Source of the DNA: Syntrophaceae bacterium
Lineage (GTDB): Bacteria > Desulfobacterota > Syntrophorhabdia > Syntrophorhabdales > WCHB1-27
Assembly: GCA_003165115.1 (NCBI GenBank)
Contig: PLSJ01000083.1
Span: 5,585-19,510 of the forward strand
DNA length: 13,926 nucleotides
Direction: 5' to 3'
Within the stretch, counting starts at the first letter, position 1. The number at the start of each line of letters is the position of its first letter. Below the pieces are notes generated by a model. The model saw nothing but the letters and a program-made list of their open reading frames with translations. It did no database searches and had not been told where the DNA came from. A program made the translations under genes and the position numbers. Positions 8,226-13,222 of the stretch are shown here, one piece after another.

Positions 8226-9289
8226 CAGCTTGCCTCCTGCAGCCTTCCCTCGGGTATGGGAAAGCCACTCTCTCTCACTGCGTCGAGCATCGCGTGAATA
8301 TTCTCGAAGGGCGTCTCCGTGGGCAAGCTGCAGCCGGATGCGACTATGAAACCTTTCGGCGCCTGCCAGGCCTGCCTCACGCATTGTTGCACAGCTTCCC
8401 GGACTTTTCCGGGGGTTCCGAGCAGCATGACATCGGAGGGATCCACGTTTCCCATCAGCCGCACGGAGCTTCCAACTTCCCTGCACGCCTCGACGAGATC
8501 GATCTTGTTGTCGACGCTGATGCAATCCGCCCCCGCAACAACCATGTCTTTCCATATTCTGTTCGTCTTCCCGCAGATATGGAGGGTAACCTTCTTTTCC
8601 CGCGAATGGAGGTACTCGATGAGCCGGGTAAGGTACGGAAGGGAAAACTCCCTGAACCCGGCCGGGCTCATGACCGTCGAGGAGGACATGGGGTCGGTGA
8701 GGCTCGGCGTCGCCCCGGCCTCGATTATCGCATCCGCATAATCGATGCTCGCTTTGAGTGACAGCTCGCACAATTGGTCGATGGCGGAAGGTGCTTTGAG
8801 GGCGAGGCGGACGAGGTTCTCGGTGCCGACAAGGAAGGAAGCGTTCGTGAAAGGGCCGGTGAGGGCCGTCGTGACGGGAACAACCGATCCCACTTCCCGG
8901 ACCGCGATCCGCGTCGCCTCGATGTGCTCGGGAAGGCAGCCGTCGCACGCGGGATCGGCGGGCCTGAGGTGCTTGATTTGGCTGATATCGGCGATTGCCG
9001 GAGCGTCGAGGTAGGCCGTTTCGTCGTCCGGGACCGTGACGGAGGCGCCCATGGCCTCCGCCTGGACATAGAGGTCCGTGAAAATGCGGATGTTGTCGTA
9101 GCCGAACAGCCGGTATGCGCCTACCTGCGCTTCCGCGAGGAGGTGCCCGTTGTTCCTCAGCTCGGAGACTTTAACGCCTATTACCCTGGCGGCCGTGTTG
9201 CCGACGATGGGGACGAAGGGGAGACGATCGATAGCGCCGCCCCGCGCATATGCATCAAGACGTTCGACGGGTGTCATCTTATCTCGCAT
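8225..9289 (-). CDS. UroD-fold corrinoid methyltransferase, MtaA/MtbA-like, first copy
   Basis: A 354-residue UroD-superfamily methyltransferase encoded right after the corrinoid protein. The zinc ligands are His237 and Cys239 in LHICGK and Cys320 in ASGCSLP, the H-x-C...C pattern of MtaA/MtbA. Other family segments are DRLPFVPIVG near the N-terminus, TALTGPFTNAS, SLTDPMSSSTVMSP and LMGNVDP. The ATG at 9289 has GGAG nine bases upstream and overlaps the corrinoid gene by 11 bp. In-frame ATGs at 9304 and 9277 are alternatives with weaker sites. The gene ends in a TGATG overlap with the next gene. Together with the next gene it gives the operon two different methyltransferases next to a single corrinoid protein. 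The methyl donor and acceptor are unknown. Confidence 0.9.
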   Translation of the reverse strand: MRDKMTPVERLDAYARGGAIDRLPFVPIVGNTAARVIGVKVSELRNNGHLLAEAQVGAYRLFGYDNIRIFTDLYVQAEAMGASVTVPDDETAYLDAPAIADISQIKHLRPADPACDGCLPEHIEATRIAVREVGSVVPVTTALTGPFTNASFLVGTENLVRLALKAPSAIDQLCELSLKASIDYADAIIEAGATPSLTDPMSSSTVMSPAGFREFSLPYLTRLIEYLHSREKKVTLHICGKTNRIWKDMVVAGADCISVDNKIDLVEACREVGSSVRLMGNVDPSDVMLLGTPGKVREAVQQCVRQAWQAPKGFIVASGCSLPTETPFENIHAMLDAVRESGFPIPEGRLQEAS

Positions 9290-9944
9290 GCGCCCTGTCT
9301 CCATTCATCAAACCCCTTGCAACATTCACGGCTGCTCCGGCATGTGCGGCATAACCGTCGGCGCCGATCCTTGCCGCGAACCCCTGAGAAATCGGACCGC
9401 CTCCCACGATTACCTTCACGCGGTCTCTCAGGTTCTCTTTTTCGAGAAGCTTGACGACCTCCGCCATTCCATCCATCGTCGTCGTCATAAGGGTGGAAAT
9501 GGCGATAATGTCGGCATCGATTTCCCCTGCCTTTTGGACAAAGCGCGCTGCGGGCACGTCGCGGCCGAGGTCGTGCAGCTCGAACCCGCCCGTCTCCAGC
9601 ATGATCTTCACGAGGTTCTTCCCTATGTCGTGCGTGTCACCTTCGATCACCCCTATCACCACCTTGTGCTTCGAGCCTCCTTCGCATTGCGTTAAATGGG
9701 GCCTCAAAAGGTCGAGCCCGGCGTACATGGCGTCGGAGCAGACAAGGAGCTCCGGGACGAAATACTCTTCTTCCTCGAACAATTGCCCGGCCCTTTCCAT
9801 GCCGTGGGACAAGCCGTTTTCGATGGCTTCGTAAACGTCGACCTTGCTTTCGATGACCGTCCTGGCCAGCGCTACCACCCGTTCCTCGTCCATTGCAACA
9901 ACTGCGTCAGACATATCCTGGAAAAGCTGTTTCTTGTCACCCAT
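9279..9944 (-). CDS. Corrinoid (B12-binding) methyl-carrier protein, MtaC/MtbC family
   Basis: A 221-residue soluble protein that carries the methyl group on cobalt. Residues 1-90 form the helical cap module (B12-binding-2 type), with LFEEEEYFVPELLVCSDAM typical of it. The Rossmann-like cobalamin domain follows, with the base-off/His-on motif D103-x-H105-x2-G108 in GDTHDIGKN, S150-x-L152 in ISTLMT, and the glycine-rich GGGPIS (181-186). His105 should be the lower axial cobalt ligand. The length and domain order match MtaC/MtbC/MttC-type proteins. AGGAGG precedes the ATG. The start overlaps the DUF2325 stop by 8 bp and the end overlaps the first methyltransferase, which argues for coupled translation and fixed proportions. 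Confidence 0.95.
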   Translation of the reverse strand: MGDKKQLFQDMSDAVVAMDEERVVALARTVIESKVDVYEAIENGLSHGMERAGQLFEEEEYFVPELLVCSDAMYAGLDLLRPHLTQCEGGSKHKVVIGVIEGDTHDIGKNLVKIMLETGGFELHDLGRDVPAARFVQKAGEIDADIIAISTLMTTTMDGMAEVVKLLEKENLRDRVKVIVGGGPISQGFAARIGADGYAAHAGAAVNVARGLMNGDRAHAR

Positions 9945-10374
9945 TTTGCATCCTCCTGTTTCTCAATCGGCTTTGTTCCTTCACGTTTGTCCGGTATTGG
10001 CATGGGTTGCTCTTTATCGATTTGACGCAAGCGGCCCCTTTCGCCTGTCCTTGTTCGGTGATTACGGGCAGGGAGGAGATCGACTTCTTCAAGGCAGAGA
10101 TGCTGCTGCGCGTCACCGTTACCAGGGGGATACCGAAGCTGTTCGCGGTTTTTCGTGCCTTTATCGCCATTCTGTGAGAAACGGTACCGGCAAAAAGAAT
10201 GATAACGTCCGCCCCTTCGACCTTCCTGCGGATTCCGGTGGAGTCCTGATTATAGATTTTCGGGCAAAGGTTATTCTCTTCAAGCACCCGCCGGTATTGC
10301 GGTTGGAGCGCCATGATGCCTCCCACCACGGCCACACTTTTCTGCGAGGGGTATCGGTCTTCAGTAGGTCTCAT
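9937..10374 (-). CDS. DUF2325 family protein, first gene of the operon
   Basis: A 145-residue protein that I recognise as DUF2325, a small family without an established role. The domain occupies about residues 12-105: VAVVGG (14-19), a YNQDSTG segment, ADVIILFAGTVSHRMAIKARK (about 55-74) and PLVTVTRSSIS. This layout resembles a small Rossmann-like fold in which the V-S-H region and the following Lys are conserved. The last 40 residues (from about 106) are Lys/Arg-rich and look added to the basic domain. The ATG at 10374 has GGAG nine bases upstream. The gene starts about 67 bases after the predicted transcription start and overlaps the corrinoid gene by 8 bp. A regulatory or sensing role would suit a leader gene, but this is only a guess. 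Confidence 0.8.
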   Translation of the reverse strand: MRPTEDRYPSQKSVAVVGGIMALQPQYRRVLEENNLCPKIYNQDSTGIRRKVEGADVIILFAGTVSHRMAIKARKTANSFGIPLVTVTRSSISALKKSISSLPVITEQGQAKGAACVKSIKSNPCQYRTNVKEQSRLRNRRMQNG

Positions 10375-10383
10375 TCTCGGTTT

Positions 10384-10410
10384 CTCCGCAAGGTAACAGG
10401 AGCGACTCCT
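10384..10410 (-). promoter_or_regulatory. Operon leader with small competing hairpins near the ribosome site
   Basis: Within the untranslated leader of the minus-strand operon, AGGAG and CTCCT form a 5-bp stem with a 3-base loop (10398-10410). The same CTCC could pair instead with the GGAG ribosome site of the DUF2325 gene (10384-10387). The two pairings exclude each other. Stems this short are weak, so a real control function is uncertain. The leader, about 67 bases, is too short for a cobalamin riboswitch, and none is seen. Confidence 0.25.
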
Positions 10411-10447
10411 TAAAGACTACAATAATGATAGAGTAACTATACTTTAT

Positions 10448-10476
10448 ATTATGTCAATCCGAGGATCGCTTGTCAA
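10448..10476 (-). promoter_or_regulatory. Sigma70-type promoter of the methyl-transfer/ABC operon
   Basis: On the minus strand a perfect -35 box TTGACA (10476-10471) is followed after 17 bp by CATAAT (10453-10448), which differs from the -10 consensus at one base. AT-rich DNA just upstream of the -35 could act as an UP element. The start of transcription should fall near 10441, about 67 bases ahead of the first gene. No other promoter this good is seen between here and the left edge. Confidence 0.75.
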
Positions 10477-10491
10477 GAAAAAAATAATATA

Positions 10492-10501
10492 GTCTATAGA
10501 C
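10492..10501. promoter_or_regulatory. Perfect 10-bp palindrome upstream of the operon promoter, possible operator
   Basis: GTCTATAGAC is a perfect inverted repeat in an AT-rich stretch. Its centre is about 55 bases before the predicted transcription start of the minus-strand operon, a usual place for an activator. It could equally have belonged to the integrase gene whose remnant begins next to it. No regulator gene is visible in the window. Confidence 0.35.
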
Positions 10502-10508
10502 ATAGTAG

Positions 10509-10728
10509 TGTATATGGAAAACAGCCCAGCAATGCCGAATTACTCCGTTGACGAGGGGAATCGCAAAGGCATTATGGAACAAGTACGCGGGCATTCCGGT
10601 GAAGCGTTACGAGGCGTGCCGCCATTCGTTCCGTACTCAGATAGTGGAGTCGGGGCGCCTCTACGAATAAAGCAAAACTCCCCATGCGCCACAAGGACCC
10701 GAGAACCACGGAAAAGTACTTTCACGGC
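10509..10728 (+). pseudogene. Tyrosine recombinase (integrase) C-terminal remnant, frameshifted
   Basis: No single reading frame shows this gene. Frame one (10509-10670) ends RYEACRHSFRTQIVESGRLYE then TAA. This is box II of tyrosine recombinases: the RHSF Arg-His pair is encoded at 10620-10625. From about 10663 the next frame carries KLPMRHKDPRTTEKYFHG, which is box III (His at 10690-10692) followed by the T-T-x-x-Y-x-H motif with the catalytic Tyr at 10717-10719. Joined across a one-base shift, the two parts have normal spacing for the family. The N-terminal and core domains, including the first catalytic Arg, are missing; a stop at 10506 and the operon promoter stand in their place. The coding end runs into the tRNA-Ser fragment, as integrases often do beside their att site. 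The gene cannot make an active enzyme. Confidence 0.8.
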
Positions 10729-10779
10729 GGGAGTAGGATTCGAACCCACGGGAGGCGTAAACCCCCAACGGTTTTCAAG
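10725..10779 (-). tRNA. tRNA-Ser(UGA) 3' half only, attachment-site remnant
   Basis: Read on the minus strand, this begins with the anticodon loop CTTGAAA (anticodon TGA) and the 3' anticodon strand ACCGT. A long class-II variable arm follows (GGGGG paired with CCTCC), then the T arm GTGGG-TTCGAAT-CCTAC, the 3' acceptor strand TCCCGCC and discriminator G. No CCA is encoded. The 5' half is absent: neither ACGGT before the anticodon nor GGCGGGA for the acceptor stem is found upstream. Identity starting at the anticodon loop and running to the 3' end is the classic extent of a tyrosine-integrase att core. It cannot be a working tRNA. Confidence 0.8.
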
Positions 10780-10804
10780 TTATCTTCGGGGGCGGTCCTA
10801 CTCC
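10730..10804. repeat. 9-bp perfect inverted repeat spanning the att core
   Basis: GGAGTAGGA (10730-10738, in the tRNA T arm and acceptor) is matched by TCCTACTCC (10796-10804) on the other side of the tRNA fragment. A CCCCC/GGGGG pair (10762-10766 and 10788-10792) lies inside. The right arm is outside the tRNA-derived part, so tRNA structure does not explain it. It may be chance, a recombinase-binding arm, or a folded terminator-like structure. Confidence 0.4.
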
Positions 10805-10997
10805 TTCCCGATTTCATCCTTTTCAAGTCCTCACGGCACTGAAAGCTTGTTTCCGGCCGGCAGCTTTTCCCGGTTTTGAGGGACAGAAAACCCATGGGTA
10901 CTAGACAGGAAGTGTACATAAGCAGGGGAAGGGTAGCAAGGGCCGGTTAGCCGCAAACTCCCCGGCGCAGGGGCAAGCCTTATGCTCACAACCATCC

Positions 10998-11026
10998 TTG
11001 CGGTGCCTGAAAACGGAGGTTATAAT
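10998..11026 (+). promoter_or_regulatory. Promoter of the DUF433/DUF5615 toxin-antitoxin pair
   Basis: TTGCGG (10998-11003), a 17-bp spacer, and a perfect TATAAT (11021-11026) predict a transcription start near 11033, 27 bases before the antitoxin ATG at 11060. This supports the later start over in-frame ATGs at 10982 and 11027. Confidence 0.65.
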
Positions 11027-11059
11027 ATGCGCATCTACTACGAAGAACGGAGAAAAGGG

Positions 11060-11293
11060 ATGGAACAGAATCTGATAGTCTCGGACCCCGCCGTCATGAT
11101 GGGCAAAGCGGTCGTCAAGGGAACCAGGATAACCGTGGAGCTGATTCTGGAGAAATTGGCAGCCGGCGAAACAATGGATGATCTCATCGAGGCACACCCT
11201 CGCCTGAGCCCTGACGCGATCCGCGCCGCCCTTGCGTTTGCCGCGGACGTTTTGAAATCCGACGTGGTATATCCCGCCGGGGTAGCGGCTTGA
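11060..11293 (+). CDS. DUF433 family antitoxin
   Basis: A 77-residue DUF433 protein, a family that commonly serves as antitoxin to PIN-like (DUF5615 or VapC-type) toxins and has an HTH-like fold. The core GKAVVKGTRITVELILEKLA (15-34) is typical (G-K-P/A-V-x-K-G-T-R-I), followed by MDDLIEAHPRLSPDAIRAAL, the second helix region. The ATG at 11060 has GGAG with seven bases between and lies just after the predicted transcription start. The gene overlaps the toxin by 4 bases (the toxin TTG contains part of the TGA stop), so translation is coupled. It likely binds and neutralises the toxin and may repress the shared promoter, as is common in such modules. It lies close to the att-like scar, as accessory modules often do. 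Confidence 0.88.
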   Translation: MEQNLIVSDPAVMMGKAVVKGTRITVELILEKLAAGETMDDLIEAHPRLSPDAIRAALAFAADVLKSDVVYPAGVAA

Positions 11294-11643
11294 TCTTCCT
11301 TGCCGATGAGGGCGTCGACAGGCAGATCGTCGATAGACTCCGCGACGAGGGTCATTTCGTTTACTATATAGCCGAGATGGACCCCGGCATATCTGACGAC
11401 AGCGTGCTCGAATTGGCGAATATCCAGAATGCATTGCTCCTCACGGCAGACAAGGACTTCGGCGAATTGGTGTTCCGGCAGAGACGCGCCTCTGCCGGCG
11501 TGATTCTGATCAGGCTGTCGGGTCTGTCTGCGGCGCATAAGGCAGAATCTGTTGCAAAACTGGTTCATGAGCACGGAGAGGAGATGGCAGGGTCCTTCTC
11601 CGTCATCGCCCGCTCCGGCACTCGCATACGCCGCAAAATGTAG
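11290..11643 (+). CDS. DUF5615 PIN-like toxin
   Basis: A 117-residue protein of the DUF5615 PIN-like family, predicted to be an RNase toxin. Acidic residues that would bind metal are visible: Asp6-Glu7 in LADEGVD, Asp36-Asp37 in GISDDSVLELA, and Asp54/Asp56 in LLTADKDFGELVF, the last being the most characteristic stretch of the family. The C-terminal VILIRLSGLS strand is also typical. The start is TTG (11290), overlapping the antitoxin stop as TTGA, which suits low toxin yield through coupling. The length fits the family and no damage is seen, so the pair may be functional. The target RNA is unknown. Confidence 0.87.
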   Translation: MIFLADEGVDRQIVDRLRDEGHFVYYIAEMDPGISDDSVLELANIQNALLLTADKDFGELVFRQRRASAGVILIRLSGLSAAHKAESVAKLVHEHGEEMAGSFSVIARSGTRIRRKM

Positions 11644-11806
11644 AAGAAGGGCTGCTCGACACGAATCGGCCGCCCACAAATCCCTCCACGATTTCCCCGG
11701 CAAAGAGACCATCATTCGCAAGCTCGTCATACCCATGTTCCGATACGACAACCTCTCCGCGCCCTATCAGGTCTCGGAGAGCAGCAAATGTGTCATTAGT
11801 AATCAT
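11644..11806 (-). pseudogene. Truncated DUF4258 family gene
   Basis: Read on the minus strand from an ATG at 11806, the first 45 or so residues (ALRDLIGRGEVVVSEHGYDE, then ANDGLFAGEIVEGF) match the N-terminal half of DUF4258, a small family often found beside toxin-antitoxin genes. Homology then stops: the expected acidic and aromatic C-terminal half is replaced by a Ser-rich run that reads into the end of the DUF5615 gene on the other strand. No properly spaced ribosome site is seen before the ATG, because AAGGG abuts it directly. I read this as the remains of a gene whose 3' half was lost where it meets the toxin gene. Confidence 0.5.
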
Positions 11807-12329
11807 CCCTTAAGGGTTGCCTCTATCAAGTATCAGCAGGGCAGCCCTGGGACGTCAATCTCGCCGACACATCCCCCGAATGGCGAGTACGATTATCCAG
11901 AAGGAACGCTAAACAATAGAGGTAGGTGTTAGGAGCCACCAGAATACCGTCATAACTGGCCCGCCCTCACCCTCGCGTAGACGAGAGGGGATCTCTCTGC
12001 CCGTAGCGGGCGTTTGCCCATCGTGGCTTTGGCGGTGAAAGCATCAAATAGTTGTAATGATTGCTGATACATGCTAGCACAAAGCGGGCGTAAAGCTATT
12101 CACTGGACTTTATCCATTGCCAATTGAAAGTCGCACAGGGAGCTATGCTCATAAGCGTTTTGAGCGTACCGTCATTTTTACATGGTCTGGAAATAGATGT
12201 ACTGCATACGATACAATGAGGGCAATGGCGAAAAAAAGAGAATGGCTCATTTTAGCAGGGAGCTTAAGAAAAATCCCGTCTAATACTTACGTGACGCAGG
12301 AAACTAAAAACGAAAAGGGGGTATCTACC
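11807..12329. other. Gene-poor stretch without recognised features
   Basis: About 520 bases with no coding region I can support. Small palindromes are present: CAGGGC-A-GCCCTG (11837-11849) and GCCCG-TAG-CGGGC (11999-12011). Neither is followed by a T-run, so neither is called a terminator. An open frame entering the DUF1643 gene from 12117 lacks a ribosome site and family similarity. The base composition shifts toward AT in the second half. Confidence 0.5.
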
Positions 12330-13025
12330 ATGGATGAAGCGATTGTTACAAGAATGGTTGCGTTGTTCGAGGACATCGAGAAGTGTTTTGGCAAGCTGTA
12401 CGAGGAGGACGACCCCGAGTGCGCCAAGTGCATCCACATTGAGCACTGCAAACTCTTTACGGAGGCAGGCGGCATTCCTGATGCCTACAAATTCACCAAG
12501 GAGAACGTGCTACCGGCGTCAAACGGAACGACCATTAAAAGTGCCGTGTTTTCTGGTGATCGCCTTTATCGCTATTCTCTCGAACGCATTTGGCTGGAAG
12601 AGCTACCACTCATAATGTTCATCGGTCTCAATCCGAGCACGGCGGATGAAACCGACGACGATCCAACGATAAGGCGCTGCGTGGGGTATGCTGACTCCTG
12701 GGGTTATGGTGGCCTTATCATGGCGAACCTTTTTGCGTACCGGACCCCCTACCCGCGAGTGCTTCTTGAGGCCCGTGATCCGGTTGGCCCGGAAAATAAC
12801 GAATGGTTGAAAAAGTCGGCAGACCGGGCAATGATGAGAATAGCGGCCTGGGGGAATAGAGGAACATACATGGGCCGGGGAGATCGGGTAAGAACTCTCC
12901 TCGAAAAGCCGGAAAAGCCCCTGCATCACCTCGGCCTTACTATGCACAAGAAGCAGCCACGCCATCCGCTCTTTTCGAGGAAGAACGCGGAGCGTATCTT
13001 ATGGCAGCCCAATGTTCTTGCTTAG
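12330..13025 (+). CDS. DUF1643 family protein with an N-terminal cysteine cluster
   Basis: A 231-residue protein that I recognise as DUF1643, a family of unknown function frequent in phages and genomic islands. The domain spans about 71-231: MFIGLNPSTADETDDDPTIR (about 96-115), NLFAYRTPYP (133-142), VGPENNEWL, AAWGN (172-176) and LHHLGLTMHKKQPRHPLF near the end. An extra 70-residue N-terminus carries C31-x2-C34-x5-C40, a possible metal site, and CIHIEHC adds a His. The ATG at 12330 is chosen because AAGGGGG lies eight bases upstream; in-frame codons back to 12117 show no family similarity. Codon use looks less GC-rich than in the left operon, consistent with acquired DNA. Conserved Asn, Asp and His residues suggest an enzyme, but no activity is known to me. 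Confidence 0.85.
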   Translation: MDEAIVTRMVALFEDIEKCFGKLYEEDDPECAKCIHIEHCKLFTEAGGIPDAYKFTKENVLPASNGTTIKSAVFSGDRLYRYSLERIWLEELPLIMFIGLNPSTADETDDDPTIRRCVGYADSWGYGGLIMANLFAYRTPYPRVLLEARDPVGPENNEWLKKSADRAMMRIAAWGNRGTYMGRGDRVRTLLEKPEKPLHHLGLTMHKKQPRHPLFSRKNAERILWQPNVLA

Positions 13026-13054
13026 GAAGTTTTGCGGGATATTTCCCTGCACCA

Positions 13055-13071
13055 GGGCTTGACACAAGCCC
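13055..13071. repeat. Perfect 7-bp hairpin after the DUF1643 gene
   Basis: GGGCTTG-ACA-CAAGCCC lies 30 bases after the DUF1643 stop. The position fits a transcription terminator, but no run of T follows on either strand, so intrinsic termination is unproven. Confidence 0.5.
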
Positions 13072-13145
13072 AAACTGGGACACTTTGTCATTTCGTCCAG
13101 TGTTGTTTCCAAGTGGGTTTTACTGGATTTTGCCAGATATGATGA

Positions 13146-13151
13146 TATAAT
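13146..13151 (+). promoter_or_regulatory. Possible -10 box for the last gene
   Basis: A perfect TATAAT lies 71 bases before the ATG at 13223. At 16-18 bp upstream there is no good -35 box (CTGGAT at best), so this is a weak prediction. Confidence 0.3.
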
Positions 13152-13222
13152 CAAGCGATAGAGGCGTTCTTGTACGTGCCATAAAATCAAGTCATGCGAA
13201 TCCTGTGGAGTAGGAGGCCAAG

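Noticed and set aside
10375..10447. Cobalamin riboswitch in the operon leader
   Set aside because: This was considered because the operon needs a corrinoid, but the predicted leader is only about 67 bases and shows no B12-box-like segment.
10725..10805. Complete functional tRNA-Ser
   Set aside because: The 3' half is convincing, but no matching 5' acceptor strand, D arm or 5' anticodon strand is present upstream on the minus strand.
10508..10879. Plus-strand open frame containing the peptide GVGFEPT
   Set aside because: GVGFEPT is the familiar false peptide produced by translating the antisense of a Ser/Leu tRNA 3' end. The real content here is the tRNA fragment and an integrase remnant in other frames.
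10901..11751. Minus-strand open frames opposite the toxin-antitoxin genes (177 and 237 codons)
   Set aside because: They are antisense to DUF433 and DUF5615, which have clear motifs, a promoter and coupled starts on the plus strand.
11999..12011. GCCCG-TAG-CGGGC hairpin as a terminator
   Set aside because: The stem is short, only GTTT follows, and no gene ends nearby on either strand in a suitable position.
12117..12329. In-frame N-terminal extension of the DUF1643 gene
   Set aside because: It has no ribosome site, no family similarity and an atypical composition. The ATG at 12330 has a well-spaced AAGGGGG.
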